Notes: generated by a model from the letters alone, not told the origin. DNA of 36,692 bases from CAZXFA01 sp964640085 (GCA_964640085.1 CAZXFA010000024.1:1-36692); one strand, 5' to 3'. Positions 1-8,341 are shown, counted from the first letter of the stretch. Numbers and translations are program-made.

Positions 1-1796
1 AGGGCCACCGCCGCCCCGATGTGCGCCAGATGGGTGAGTCCCTGGGGGAAGTTGCCCAGCATCTCCCCCCTCGCGGGGTCGAACTCCTCGCCGAACAGGC
101 CGACGTCGTTCGCGGTCGAGCACGCGCGGTCGAACACCGCCCTGGCCTCGTCGAGCCGGCCCTGGCGGGCCAGGCACTCGGCCAGCCAGAAGGTACATGC
201 GAGGAACACGCCCTCCTCGCCCGGGAGTCCGTCCTCGGCCAGATACCGGTGGATCAACCCTTGGCGCTCGAGCTCCCCTCGGACCGCGTCGGTCGTGCGG
301 ATCATCCTCGGGTCGTCGTACGGGATGAACCGGTACTCGGGCAGGAGCAGGAGCGCCGCGTCCAGCTCGTCGCTGCCGAAGGCGCGCCGGAATACCCCGC
401 GTCGCTCGTCGTAACCCTCCGTCTCGATGCGGGTGCGGATCTCATCACGGGTCGCCGACCAGCGATCGACGGAGGACCCGTCCTCGAGCCCGGTCTCGGC
501 CGCCAGCCGGACGGCGCGGTCCAGCGCCACCCAGCACATCATCTTCGAGTGCACGAAGTGTTGTGGCCTCCCCCGGACCTCCCAGATCCCCCGGTCGGGC
601 TTGGTCCAGTCCTCCGCCACCTCGTCCACGATGCCGCGCAGGAAGCGCCAGTAGTCCTCGGTCGGCGTACGTCCGCGCAGGTGCCACTCCCACGCCACGT
701 CCACGAGCTCGCCGAAGATGTCGAGCTGGAGCTGCCGCGCGGCGCGGTTCCCCACCCTGACCGGGCGGGCACCCCGGTACCCCGAGAGGTGGTCGATGGT
801 GAGCTCGGGCAGCCATCGCTCACCCCCCACGCCGTACAGCACCTGCAGCTGGTGAACGCTGCCGGCCGCGCTCCGCTCGACGAACCGCCGGAACGCCTCG
901 GCCTCGTCGCCGAGCCCGAGCTCGTCGAGCACGCGCACCGCGAAGCTGGAGTCTCGGATCCAGCTGTAGCGGTAGTCCCAGTTCCGCTCGCCGCCCGGCG
1001 CCTCCGGCAGCGACGTGGTGGGGGCGGCGATCATCGCGCCGGTCGGTGCGTGCGTCAGCGCCTTCAGCACGATCGCGGAGCGCATCGCCCCGGGACCGTC
1101 CGGCCCCTCGAGCTCGCCCTTGGAGGACCAGACCCGCCACCACTCCAGGGTCTCTTCGAGGAACCCCGCGAGCTCCTCCGCCGACGGGCCTCGTGGCTCC
1201 ACGATCTCCTCCGGCCTTCGGAAATGGGCCGACAGATGCCGGCGCTCACCCGGAGCAACGGTGAGGTCGCCCACGAGATCGTGATCCTCCTCGCGCCGCA
1301 GCTCCACGTCGGACCAGATCACGAGCCCGTTCGAGCTCCCCACCGCCGAGTGGACGCCGTTCGGGTGCTCGCGGATCCAGGGCAGGGTGTTCCCGTAGTC
1401 GAAGCGAGGGGCCAGGCGCGTGCGGAACCGCACGGTGCCCCGGATGCCCTCGACGATCCGCACCAGCATCCTCCGCGGACGTCGGCGCCCCCCAACGCGC
1501 ATCGGGAACAGGTCGGTGACCGTCGCCGCCCCGTCGCTCGTCTCGACCGTGGTCTCCAACACGAGCGAGCTCTCCAGGTACCGCCTCCGCGCGGTCCGCC
1601 GATCGTCCGTCGCCTCCAGGGACCAGCTCCCGCCCTTCGCCGCGTCGAGGAGGCTCCCGAACACGCTGGCCGAGTCGAACCGCGGCAGGCAGCACCAGTC
1701 GATCGTCCCGTCGGAGCGGATCAGCGCCGCCGAGTGGCAGTCGCCGACCATCGCGTGGTCGGCGATCGGCGCATAGGCTGCGGGATCGGGTTCCAT
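1..1796 (-). CDS. GH15 family glycoside hydrolase (glucoamylase/trehalase-like), C-terminus cut by window edge
   Basis: About 598 codons lie in the window, running leftward off its edge. The N-terminus (PIADHAMVGDCHSAALI, then GTIDWCCLPRFDS) is the usual start of the bacterial GH15 family with its N-terminal beta-sandwich. The (alpha/alpha)6 catalytic part follows, with RNWDYRYSWIRDSSF near residue 270, GIWEVRG near residue 400 (the family's catalytic-acid region) and GEMLGNFPQGLTHL at the window edge (the catalytic-base region). Only a short C-terminal tail should be missing. Family members hydrolyse alpha-glucosidic bonds in maltodextrins or trehalose, usually in the cytoplasm; which substrate applies cannot be read here. 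The ATG at 1796 lies 7 nt after a TAGGCT box, so translation is probably leaderless. A long open frame on the opposite strand is an antisense shadow. Confidence 0.93.
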   Translation of the reverse strand, partial: MEPDPAAYAPIADHAMVGDCHSAALIRSDGTIDWCCLPRFDSASVFGSLLDAAKGGSWSLEATDDRRTARRRYLESSLVLETTVETSDGAATVTDLFPMRVGGRRRPRRMLVRIVEGIRGTVRFRTRLAPRFDYGNTLPWIREHPNGVHSAVGSSNGLVIWSDVELRREEDHDLVGDLTVAPGERRHLSAHFRRPEEIVEPRGPSAEELAGFLEETLEWWRVWSSKGELEGPDGPGAMRSAIVLKALTHAPTGAMIAAPTTSLPEAPGGERNWDYRYSWIRDSSFAVRVLDELGLGDEAEAFRRFVERSAAGSVHQLQVLYGVGGERWLPELTIDHLSGYRGARPVRVGNRAARQLQLDIFGELVDVAWEWHLRGRTPTEDYWRFLRGIVDEVAEDWTKPDRGIWEVRGRPQHFVHSKMMCWVALDRAVRLAAETGLEDGSSVDRWSATRDEIRTRIETEGYDERRGVFRRAFGSDELDAALLLLPEYRFIPYDDPRMIRTTDAVRGELERQGLIHRYLAEDGLPGEEGVFLACTFWLAECLARQGRLDEARAVFDRACSTANDVGLFGEEFDPARGEMLGNFPQGLTHLAHIGAAVA

Positions 1797-1803
1797 CTCG
1801 ACG

Positions 1804-1809
1804 AGCCTA
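1804..1809 (-). promoter_or_regulatory. -10 box TAGGCT of a leaderless GH15 transcript
   Basis: TAGGCT on the minus strand is followed by 7 nt and then the ATG at 1796. This is the spacing expected if transcription starts at or next to the start codon. No Shine-Dalgarno sequence is visible. The -35 region is not recognisable. Confidence 0.5.
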
Positions 1810-2115
1810 GTCGTGGTCCGGGACCAACCTCGGGAAGCACGCCCTCACGGCACCCGGGCTAGCGTTCGAACACGGCTCCACGGCCAGCCGTCGTTGCAGG
1901 CTCCGCCCGTGCGCGCGGTCGTCGAACCCGCCGTCCGCGCGGCGATCGGCCGGTACCGGCTCCCACAGGTCGTCCGGACGGCCGAGGTCCTCCTGGGCCA
2001 GCCTCTCGAGCCGGTCACCGATCGCCGCCGCGAGCCGCTGCGCCTCCACCTCCTGCCCGCGAACCCGCGGATCCCGATCAGGCGTGGCTGGTGTCCTCGA
2101 GCCGTCGTCGGTCAT
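1807..2115 (-). CDS. possible small hypothetical protein (102 aa)
   Basis: An open frame of 102 codons starts with ATG inside the last 38 bases of the CDF transporter gene and ends 10 bp before the GH15 start. The product is charged, Arg/Asp-rich, with no signal peptide, membrane segment or motif I recognise. Its first two thirds (EVEAQRLAAAIGDRLERL) could form an amphipathic helix. No good ribosome-binding site precedes the ATG, and its stop overlaps the GH15 promoter box. It may be a real translationally coupled gene or simply an open frame in GC-rich DNA. If it is not a gene, 1797-2077 is an otherwise empty 280-bp gap. Confidence 0.3.
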   Translation of the reverse strand: MTDDGSRTPATPDRDPRVRGQEVEAQRLAAAIGDRLERLAQEDLGRPDDLWEPVPADRRADGGFDDRAHGRSLQRRLAVEPCSNASPGAVRACFPRLVPDHD

Positions 2116-2974
2116 GCGTCTCGAGCTGGAACGTACTGTGCTCGATGTCGAAATCCCCCATCAGGCACTCGCACAGCCGATCGAGCACCAACGCGGGGTC
2201 CGCCTCCTCCTCCAGCACGACGTGGGCCGAGACCACGTGCATCCCGCTGGTCAGGGTCCACACGTGCAGGTCGTGGGCATCCGACACGCCCTCGGTCTCC
2301 AGGATGTGTCGGCGCACCTCCTCCAGGTTCGTCCCCTTCGGCGTCGCCTGGAGCAAGACGTCCACCGCCTCCTTCAGGAGCTTCCACGTCCGAGGGAGGA
2401 TGAACAGCCCGATCGCGGCCGAGGCGACCGCGTCCGCCCGGCGGTACCCGGTCGCCGCGATCGTCACGGCGGCGACGATCACCGCGACCGACCCCAGCAG
2501 GTCCCCCAGCACCTCGAGGTAAGCACCGCGCACGTTCAGGCTCTCCCGCTGTCCATGTCGGAGGAGCCCCAACGAGACCGCGTTCGCCGCCAAGCCCGCA
2601 ACCGCGACACCGAGCATCAGGCCGCTCGAGATCTCGGGCGGCTCGAGCCATCGGCGCCACGCCTCCCAGAGCACGAACAGCGCCACCCCCAGCAGCACCA
2701 TGCCGTTCAGCACCGCCGCGAGGATCTCGATCCGGTACCAGCCGAAGGAGCGCTCCGGCGAGGCAGGACGCCGGGCGAGCCAGACCGCGAACAGCGCCAG
2801 CCCCAGGCCCGACGCGTCGGTCAGCATGTGACCGGCGTCCGCCAGCAGCGCGAGGCTCCCGGAGAGGATCCCGCCGATCACCTCCACGACCATGAACGTG
2901 GCGGCGATCGCGAACGCCGACGCGAGCCTCCGTCGATGCCGCCACGCGGCCGAGGTCCCGTGCGATGCCCCCAT
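2078..2974 (-). CDS. cation diffusion facilitator (CDF) family transporter, CzcD/ZitB-type
   Basis: The 298-aa protein has the CDF layout: about six membrane helices followed by a cytoplasmic ferredoxin-like C-terminal domain (DAHDLHVWTLTSGMHVVSAH is the typical signature of that domain). The transmembrane zinc-site motif in helix 2 is HMLTD (HxxxD). In helix 5 the matching motif reads EVLGD (ExxxD) where ZitB/CzcD-type proteins usually have His. These proteins export Zn2+ or related divalent cations in exchange for protons at the cytoplasmic membrane; the Glu could shift metal preference, which is inference. It is divergent from the Rieske-galT genes across about 155 bp. No clear ribosome-binding site precedes the ATG at 2974. 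Confidence 0.92.
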   Translation of the reverse strand: MGASHGTSAAWRHRRRLASAFAIAATFMVVEVIGGILSGSLALLADAGHMLTDASGLGLALFAVWLARRPASPERSFGWYRIEILAAVLNGMVLLGVALFVLWEAWRRWLEPPEISSGLMLGVAVAGLAANAVSLGLLRHGQRESLNVRGAYLEVLGDLLGSVAVIVAAVTIAATGYRRADAVASAAIGLFILPRTWKLLKEAVDVLLQATPKGTNLEEVRRHILETEGVSDAHDLHVWTLTSGMHVVSAHVVLEEEADPALVLDRLCECLMGDFDIEHSTFQLETHDRRRLEDTSHA

Positions 2975-3052
2975 ACGAAGACCACCGTTCCCGGGTCACG
3001 GTCGATGGAACCACCGTCGATCCGTCCTGTCCACGGACCCGCCGGACCCTCC

Positions 3053-3095
3053 GGCCGGACACCGTTCTCACCGGATCCGCTGGCCGGACACCGTT
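3053..3095. repeat. two 14-bp direct repeats (GGCCGGACACCGTT), period 29 bp
   Basis: GGCCGGACACCGTT occurs at 3053-3066 and again, identically, at 3082-3095. The copies lie in the divergent intergenic region between the CDF transporter and the Rieske gene. The second copy runs directly into TATCCT (3095-3100), a plausible -10 box for the rightward genes. Spacing of about three helical turns would suit a regulator binding one DNA face, but simple duplication is also possible. Confidence 0.45.
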
Positions 3096-3129
3096 ATCCT
3101 GGGGCGCTCGCCGACGACAGGGGGGATGG

Positions 3130-3462
3130 ATGGACGGAGACGCCTGGATGACGTTGATGCCGCTCGAGGACCTCCCGGACCGCAAACCGGTGGCGGCCTC
3201 GCTGGAAGGGGTGAACGTGCTGGTCGTCCGCGACGGCGACCGATTGTTCGCGATCGGCGATCGGTGCACGCACCAGGGGGCACCGCTCCACCGCGGCCGA
3301 GCGGCCTTCGGGGCCTCGCTCTCGACCGTGGCCTGCCCCATCCACGGCAGCCAGTTCGACCTGGCCACGGGGGCCGTGCGGCGAGGTCCCGCCATGACAC
3401 CCGTTCCCGCCTACGATGTGCGGGTGGACGAGGGGATGATCCAGGTCCGGGACCGGACCTAG
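3130..3462 (+). CDS. Rieske [2Fe-2S] ferredoxin-like protein
   Basis: This 110-aa protein is a stand-alone Rieske domain. It has both iron-sulfur ligand motifs, CTHQG (Cys-x-His) and CPIHGSQF (Cys-x-x-His), in the order and spacing of BphA3/NirD-type soluble Rieske ferredoxins. The tail (DLATGAVRRGPA, then PVPAYDVRV) also fits. Such proteins carry electrons in the cytoplasm, usually to oxygenases or reductases; no partner oxygenase is adjacent, although a P450 lies about 11 kb away. The start is the second of two overlapping ATGs, just after a purine-rich AGGGGGG stretch; ATG 3148 is an alternative. The next gene starts on the base after its stop. Confidence 0.9.
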   Translation: MDGDAWMTLMPLEDLPDRKPVAASLEGVNVLVVRDGDRLFAIGDRCTHQGAPLHRGRAAFGASLSTVACPIHGSQFDLATGAVRRGPAMTPVPAYDVRVDEGMIQVRDRT

Positions 3463-3744
3463 ATGGGCGGCGACAAGCCGATCGGGCTGGCGATCGCGAT
3501 CGTCGTGACGACGATGCTCGTCCTGCTCCCCGCCCTGATCCCCCCGGCCTTCTACCTCTTCGCGAACGTGTACGCGGTGATCCTGGGTTCGGACTTCGGC
3601 TCGGATGCCATCTCGGTCGGGATCCTGCTGACAGGGCTCGCGATGACCGTGGCGACGTTCCTGCTGCTCACGGCCGGCGTCGCGGCTCTGGTGGGCCGTG
3701 CGCTCTCCCCCCGCCGGGAGGAACCGGAGACAGAAGCGAGCTGA
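3463..3744 (+). CDS. small two-helix integral membrane protein of unknown function
   Basis: The 93-aa product begins directly after the Rieske stop codon, so the two are almost certainly translationally coupled. It has two long hydrophobic segments, about residues 6-38 and 50-80, with a short charged N-terminus and a charged C-terminal tail (RREEPETEAS). I recognise no family. The coupling suggests it may be a membrane partner or anchor for the Rieske protein, but that is inference from position only. Confidence 0.75.
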   Translation: MGGDKPIGLAIAIVVTTMLVLLPALIPPAFYLFANVYAVILGSDFGSDAISVGILLTGLAMTVATFLLLTAGVAALVGRALSPRREEPETEAS

Positions 3745-3776
3745 CCCGCGATCCATCGAGCGACCCAGGCGACCGA

Positions 3777-3782
3777 TAACCT
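3777..3782 (+). promoter_or_regulatory. possible -10 box TAACCT for galT
   Basis: TAACCT is followed by 9 nt and then GTG-ATG (3792/3795). If used, the transcript would have almost no leader. The gene could equally be read from the upstream Rieske promoter. Confidence 0.3.
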
Positions 3783-3791
3783 GCTCGAGAC

Positions 3792-4799
3792 GTGATGTCC
3801 ACCCTCCGCCAGGACCCGACGACCCGCCAATGGTCGGTGCTCGCCCCGCGCCGGGGTGCTCGGCCCCATGCCCCCGTCGTCCTCCCCCGCCCCGACCTCC
3901 TCCGGCACGACGCGGGATGCCCCTTCTGTCCCGGGAACGAGGACCAGACCCCACCCGAGATCTTCCGGGACCCCCCGGGACCGGACTGGCAGATCCGCGT
4001 GGTTCCGAACCTGTACGCGGCCCTGTCCGGCGATGGCGCCGTCTACCGGAGGGGCGGCCCGTTCACCCGCGAGATGCCCGGCGCGGGGAGCCACGAGGTG
4101 GTGATCGAGACCCCCCACCACGACCTCCGGCTGGAGGAGTTGCCACATGAGCAGGTCGCCCGGGTCGTGCGGGCCTGGCGGGAACGCTACCGGGAACTGA
4201 TCGCGCAGCCCCACGTCCGGGCCGTGGTGGTGTTCAAGAACTTCGGGCCGCTCGCCGGAACCTCCCTGGTCCACCCGCACTCCCAGATCGTGGCCACGCC
4301 GGTGTTCCTGCCCCGGTTGCTGCGCCGGTTGGATGTGGCCACCCGCTACTACGACGAGAACGGCACCTGCGTCTACGACGAGGTGATCCGGGCGGAACAG
4401 GAGTCGGGGGACCGGATGGTGGACGAACACGGCAGCTTCGTCGCGTTCGAGCCGTGGGCCGCCACCTCGCCGTTCGAGACCTGGATCGCGCCCACCTTCC
4501 ACCAGGGGTCGTTCGGCGCCCTGGCCGATGAGGAGATCGACGACCTGGCCGCGGTCCTGGTGCGGACGCTGACCGCGGTGCGTCGAGCGTGCGGGGACCC
4601 GGACTTCAACCTGGTGATGTACTCGGCCCCGACGAACGGGCACGTCGAGGAGGTCTTCCACTGGCACCTCAAGCTGATCCCGAGGCTCTCCACCCAGGCG
4701 GGGTTCGAGATCGGGTCGGCGATGGGCATCAACACCGTCACCCCTGAGGACGCGGCGCTCGCCCTCCGCGGAGTGCTCCACGCCCGACCGGGCGTCTAG
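3792..4799 (+). CDS. galT: galactose-1-phosphate uridylyltransferase (GalT) family protein
   Basis: The 335-aa protein is a HIT-superfamily nucleotidyltransferase of the GalT type. The N-terminal zinc-type motif CPFCPGNE and the active-site motif HPHSQ (in LVHPHSQIVA, the nucleophilic His of the UMP-enzyme intermediate) are both present, as is the C-terminal HWHLKLIPR signature. GalT transfers UMP between UDP-glucose and galactose-1-phosphate in the Leloir pathway; related actinobacterial enzymes may act on other sugar phosphates. Translation can begin at GTG 3792 or ATG 3795. It lies 47 bp after the membrane protein gene and overlaps the convergent gene at 4796 by 4 bp. No galK or galE is in the window. 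Confidence 0.9.
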   Translation: MMSTLRQDPTTRQWSVLAPRRGARPHAPVVLPRPDLLRHDAGCPFCPGNEDQTPPEIFRDPPGPDWQIRVVPNLYAALSGDGAVYRRGGPFTREMPGAGSHEVVIETPHHDLRLEELPHEQVARVVRAWRERYRELIAQPHVRAVVVFKNFGPLAGTSLVHPHSQIVATPVFLPRLLRRLDVATRYYDENGTCVYDEVIRAEQESGDRMVDEHGSFVAFEPWAATSPFETWIAPTFHQGSFGALADEEIDDLAAVLVRTLTAVRRACGDPDFNLVMYSAPTNGHVEEVFHWHLKLIPRLSTQAGFEIGSAMGINTVTPEDAALALRGVLHARPGV

Positions 4800-5233
4800 G
4801 GCGATCGGCGGTCTGGCCGCCGCCCCATCAGACGGTCGTGCACGTGCTCGAGGGCGAGACCGGCGACGGCCCACAGCGGCGCGTAGTCGAGCCGCACCAG
4901 CCCATCGAGGTTCCACCGCGCGTGCGAGTAGTCCCACGGGGCAGCGCCCACCGCTTCGCGCAACCCCCGCCCTGCCGCGTACTCCACCGCCAGGAACCCG
5001 ACCGCGTAGATGGCGGCGCGCGCGGGAGCGGGGACACGGCCGCGCATCATATCGTGCGCCGGCTCGAACAGCGGGCGCGCCAGCGCAGAGATCGGGAACA
5101 TCCAGAGGCTGGTCCGGGCCGACAGTCGCGGGTCCCGGCTCCGAGCGGCCTCCTTCAGGCCGGTGAACGTCACCTCGGCGCACCACCCGAGCGCTCCGTA
5201 GACCAGGGATCGAGGGACCGGTCGGCTCGGCAT
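4796..5233 (-). CDS. putative membrane protein of the 'ABC-transporter type IV' family (PF06541-like)
   Basis: The 145-aa protein carries the family's typical line: an early Glu-Val-Thr-Phe-Thr segment (CAEVTFTGLKEA), a central hydrophobic stretch (YAVGFLAVEYAAGRGL), then WDYSHARWNLDGLVRLDYAPLW, a WDYS...N..G signature followed by a final membrane helix. Despite its database name the family has no proven transport role. It starts with ATG after an AGGAG ribosome-binding site six bases upstream. It follows gltX on the same strand by 41 bp and may be cotranscribed. Assignment rests on motif recall, so it is moderate. Confidence 0.65.
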   Translation of the reverse strand: MPSRPVPRSLVYGALGWCAEVTFTGLKEAARSRDPRLSARTSLWMFPISALARPLFEPAHDMMRGRVPAPARAAIYAVGFLAVEYAAGRGLREAVGAAPWDYSHARWNLDGLVRLDYAPLWAVAGLALEHVHDRLMGRRPDRRSP

Positions 5234-5274
5234 GCGTTGCTCCTACCGCGCCGCCCCGACCGGCCCCGAGGAGA

Positions 5275-6693
5275 TCATGCGACCGCCCGGAGCCGCTCGA
5301 TCGTGCGCTCTCGGCCGAGGAGCGCGAGCGACTCCGGCAGGGGCGGTGAGACGTTCGAGCCGGTGACGGCGGCGCGGATCGGCTGCCACCCCTTCGTCCG
5401 GTTCAGGCCCGCCGAGGAGGCGTGCTCGTCGAGAGCGACGGCGATCGACTCGGCGTCCCAGTCGCGGACCCCGTCGAGGGCATCGGCGGCGCGCGACAAG
5501 AACCCATCCGGTGCCTTGGCGATCAGCTCGGCCGCCTTCTCGTTCGGTTCGATGTCGTCGGTGAACAGGAACCGCAACAGCTCGGGGGCCTCGGCGAGCG
5601 TCTTCATCCGCTCCTTCACCAGCGGCATCGCCCGCCGCAGCTGTCCGGGCTCGGGCGACAGCCCGGCGACCGACAGGAAGTGCAGGCACCGCGCGGCGAG
5701 ATCGTCGTCCTCGAGCGTCTGGATGTAGTGGTTGTTCATCCACTCCAGCTTCTGGACGTCGAACCGCGCCGGGTTGCTCGAGACGCGATCCAGATCGAAC
5801 GCCTCGATCAGCTCCTCACGCGACAGGAACGTCGTCTCCGCGTCCTTCGACCACCCGAGCAGCGCGAGGTAGTTCATCAGCGCCTCCGGCACGATGCCCT
5901 GCTCCCGGAACGCCTCCACGCTGGTCGAGCCGTGCCGCTTGGAGAGCGGCCTGCCGTCGGGCCCGTTCACCTGCGGCACGTGGGCGTACTCGGGGGCGTG
6001 ACCCCCGAGCGTCTCGATCACGGCCGCGTTACGGGGCGCGCTGGCCAGCAGGTCGTCCCCCCGGATCACGTGGGTGATCCCCATCAGGAGGTCGTCGACC
6101 GCCACCGCGAGCAGGAACAGCGGGGAGCCGTCGGCGCGCATCAGCACGAAATCGCGGAGCTGTCCGGGTCCCCATCGAACCTCGCCCTTCACGAGGTCCC
6201 GCACCACCCACTCCTGCTCGGGCATCCTGAACCGGATCGCGGGCACCCGCCCCTCGGCTTCGAAGGCCGCGCGCTCGGGGCCGGTGAGGTTTCGGCACCG
6301 CCCGTCGTAGCCGGGCGGCTCGCCCCGCTCGAGCGCGGCCCTCCGGCGCGCCTCGAGCTCCTCCTCGGTGCAGTAGCACGGATACGCCGCCCCGAGGGAC
6401 AGCAGGCGATCGACCATCTCCCGGTAGAGATCCATCCGCCGCGACTGTCGGTAGGGCTGATGCGGGCCGCCGACGTCGGGGCCCTCGTCCCAGTCGATCC
6501 CTAGCCACCGGAGCGAGTCCATCACGCCGTGGAACGCCTCCTCGGTGACGCGGGACGCGTCGGTGTCCTCGATCCGCAGCACGAACACGCCACCGTGATG
6601 GCGGGCGAAGGCCCACGAGAACAGGCCGGTCCGGACGTTCCCGACGTGTAGCGACCCGGAGGGGGCGGGGGCGAACCGGCACCGGACGCTCAC
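5275..6693 (-). CDS. gltX: glutamyl-tRNA synthetase
   Basis: This 472-aa class I synthetase charges tRNA-Glu with glutamate. It has the HIGH-type motif as SGSLHVGNVRTG at residues 12-24, the zinc-knuckle pattern CYCTEEE...GRC, and the KMSKS-type motif as LSKRHGS, followed by an all-helical anticodon-binding region. Length is normal for bacterial GluRS. The start is GTG 6693, which overlaps the stop of the upstream FAH gene (GTGA); the open frame continues further upstream, but only this start puts the Rossmann strand VRCRFAPAPSG at the N-terminus. An FAH-family gene directly before GluRS is also found in mycobacteria (Rv2993c-gltS), which supports an actinobacterial origin. Whether it also charges tRNA-Gln cannot be decided here. 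Confidence 0.97.
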   Translation of the reverse strand: MSVRCRFAPAPSGSLHVGNVRTGLFSWAFARHHGGVFVLRIEDTDASRVTEEAFHGVMDSLRWLGIDWDEGPDVGGPHQPYRQSRRMDLYREMVDRLLSLGAAYPCYCTEEELEARRRAALERGEPPGYDGRCRNLTGPERAAFEAEGRVPAIRFRMPEQEWVVRDLVKGEVRWGPGQLRDFVLMRADGSPLFLLAVAVDDLLMGITHVIRGDDLLASAPRNAAVIETLGGHAPEYAHVPQVNGPDGRPLSKRHGSTSVEAFREQGIVPEALMNYLALLGWSKDAETTFLSREELIEAFDLDRVSSNPARFDVQKLEWMNNHYIQTLEDDDLAARCLHFLSVAGLSPEPGQLRRAMPLVKERMKTLAEAPELLRFLFTDDIEPNEKAAELIAKAPDGFLSRAADALDGVRDWDAESIAVALDEHASSAGLNRTKGWQPIRAAVTGSNVSPPLPESLALLGRERTIERLRAVA

Positions 6694-7457
6694 GCGGTTC
6701 CCTCCACCCGGTTCGACAACGTCCCGATCCCGTCCACCTCGACCTCGACCACGTCTCCGGGCGAGAGCTTCCCCACGCCCTCGGGGGTGCCGGTGAGGAT
6801 CGCGTCCCCGGGGAGCAACGTCATGAAGGTCGTGATGTGCTCGATCAGGGTCGCCACGCCGAACACCATGTCGGAGGTCTGCCCCGCCTGCCGGATCTCG
6901 CCGTTGATCCGCGTCTCGAGGCGCACGTCCGTCGGATCCAGGTCGGTCTCGATCCACGGCCCGAGTGGGCACGATCCGTCGAAGCCCTTGGCGCGGGCCC
7001 ACTGTTCGTCGCTCTTCTGGAGGTCGCGCAGCGTCACGTCGTTCGCGCAGGTGTAGCCAAGGATGTACGCGGCCGCGTCCTCCGCTCGCACGTCCCGGGC
7101 GATCCGGCCGATCACGGCCGCGAGCTCTCCCTCGTAGTCCACGCGGTGGCTGATCGGGAGCAGGTGGATGGGGTCATCGGGCCCGATCACGGCTGTCGAC
7201 GGCTTGAGGAACAGCATCGGCTCCTCGGGCACGTCCATGTCGAACTCGGCAGCGTGCGCCATGTAGTTCCGCGCCACGCATACGAGCTTCGACGGCAGGA
7301 TCGGCGCGAGCAGCCGGACGTCGTCGAACGGGACCTCGTCCCCGGTCGGGACGGGATCCTCGAAGTAGGTGCCCCGCAGGATGCGGATGGTGTCGGACCC
7401 GAACTCGGACGCGCCGGTGGCGATCCGGTCGCCGAAACGGAAGCGGACGAGTCGCAC
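6690..7457 (-). CDS. fumarylacetoacetate hydrolase (FAH) family protein
   Basis: The 255-aa protein covers a complete FAH C-terminal domain: CVARNYMAHAAE, FLKPSTAVIGPDDPI, VDYEGELAAVIG (metal-binding Glu residues), GYTCANDVTLRDLQ, and the closing GDAILTGTPEGVG. Members are Mg2+-dependent hydrolases, decarboxylases or isomerases of beta-diketo acids in aromatic-compound breakdown, or acylpyruvases; the exact substrate is open. The start is GTG 7457, placed 6 nt after a TAGCCT box, so it is probably leaderless. Its stop overlaps the gltX start, making an operon of FAH then gltX. Confidence 0.92.
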   Translation of the reverse strand: MRLVRFRFGDRIATGASEFGSDTIRILRGTYFEDPVPTGDEVPFDDVRLLAPILPSKLVCVARNYMAHAAEFDMDVPEEPMLFLKPSTAVIGPDDPIHLLPISHRVDYEGELAAVIGRIARDVRAEDAAAYILGYTCANDVTLRDLQKSDEQWARAKGFDGSCPLGPWIETDLDPTDVRLETRINGEIRQAGQTSDMVFGVATLIEHITTFMTLLPGDAILTGTPEGVGKLSPGDVVEVEVDGIGTLSNRVEGTA

Positions 7458-7463
7458 GACCGA

Positions 7464-7469
7464 AGGCTA
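7464..7469 (-). promoter_or_regulatory. -10 box TAGCCT, leaderless promoter of the FAH-gltX operon
   Basis: TAGCCT on the minus strand is separated by 6 nt from GTG 7457, the FAH start. The geometry fits a transcript beginning at the start codon. There is no Shine-Dalgarno sequence in between. Confidence 0.5.
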
Positions 7470-7503
7470 CCCCCGCGCGACAGCGACTGCCCGCGGGCGT
7501 CGG

Positions 7504-8298
7504 CTAGCGGGACTCGAGCAGGGTGCCGATGCCCCACGTCACGCCGACGCTCCGCCAGTAGCCCGCGATGATCTCGACGGGCGCGAGGCTCTCGAGCTCC
7601 TCGACCGGCGACGGGGAGAACGAGAGCTCCGCCTCACCGGTCCAGACGTCCGAACCCTCCCAATCGTAGCTCTTCATCGTGACGAGCTCGTCCATCGAGG
7701 GCGGACTCCCTTCCTCGATCGACGGGAAGAACCGGTGGTGGAGCATCGGAAGGGCGTTCACGAAGCCGTTCGCCTCCGAGCGCCCCGTGATCGTGAACCG
7801 CGCGTCGATCACGCGACGATCGTGGATGGCCACGCTCGCGCCGAACCGTCCGCCGGGCTCGAGCCGGGGTCCGGCCTTGCCGTGGTTCACCGGGCGGGTG
7901 ACCCAGATCGAACCGAGCTTCTTCGGGTACCCCTGGTGCCAGCCACGCGCGAGCGCGAAGTCCTTGTCCACCCAGATGAGGAGACAGCGCGAGTAGTGTT
8001 CGCCCCGGTAGCGGCACCGCACGACGACGAACGCCTCTTTGTACTGGGAGTGGACCGGGTCCAGCAGCTCCTCGAACGTGTCCGAGCAAGACTGCCAGTC
8101 CGCGAAGATCACCGCGACGGCGTCGGGCTCCTCGTGCGCCGGCTCGAGCGGGTCCGGCAGCCATCGCGCGACCGACCCGGGCGCCGCCCGGTACTCGATC
8201 GTGAGCAGGTCTCCCGAGTAGTGCCAGGGTGGCCCGGGGACGATCGAGGAGCGCCCTTCGGGCGTCCTGGGAGGGAGGAAGCCCCGGAGATCGGACAT
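7504..8298 (-). CDS. acetoacetate decarboxylase (ADC) family protein
   Basis: The 264-aa protein resembles ADC: PWHYSGDLLTIEYRA near the N-terminus, a central QYKEAFVVVRCRYRGEHY, and GWHQGYPKKLGSI, where one of the paired lysines corresponds to the Schiff-base Lys of acetoacetate decarboxylase. ADC proper converts acetoacetate to acetone and CO2, but many relatives are aldolase/dehydratases acting on keto acids. Two in-frame ATGs exist (8307 and 8298). The first lies inside a TAGTAT promoter box, so 8298, exactly 7 nt after that box, is the likely leaderless start. It is divergent from a second FAH gene across about 40 bp, which suggests a shared degradative role. Confidence 0.87.
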   Translation of the reverse strand: MSDLRGFLPPRTPEGRSSIVPGPPWHYSGDLLTIEYRAAPGSVARWLPDPLEPAHEEPDAVAVIFADWQSCSDTFEELLDPVHSQYKEAFVVVRCRYRGEHYSRCLLIWVDKDFALARGWHQGYPKKLGSIWVTRPVNHGKAGPRLEPGGRFGASVAIHDRRVIDARFTITGRSEANGFVNALPMLHHRFFPSIEEGSPPSMDELVTMKSYDWEGSDVWTGEAELSFSPSPVEELESLAPVEIIAGYWRSVGVTWGIGTLLESR

Positions 8299-8305
8299 GC
8301 GCCGC

Positions 8306-8311
8306 ATACTA
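8306..8311 (-). promoter_or_regulatory. -10 box TAGTAT, leaderless promoter of the ADC-family gene
   Basis: TAGTAT is followed by GCGGCGC (7 nt) and ATG 8298. Almost the same string, TAGGAT-GCGCCGC-ATG, precedes the MarR gene at 16357. The box contains the upstream in-frame ATG 8307 and so argues against that start. Confidence 0.55.
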
Positions 8312-8341
8312 CCCTTCGGTCCCGCACCGGAAGGAGGGCCG

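Noticed and set aside
21..1862. 613-codon open frame on the plus strand
   Set aside because: Antisense to the GH15 gene. Its product is His/Pro/Arg/Val-rich low-complexity typical of GC-rich shadow frames, while the minus strand shows clear family motifs.
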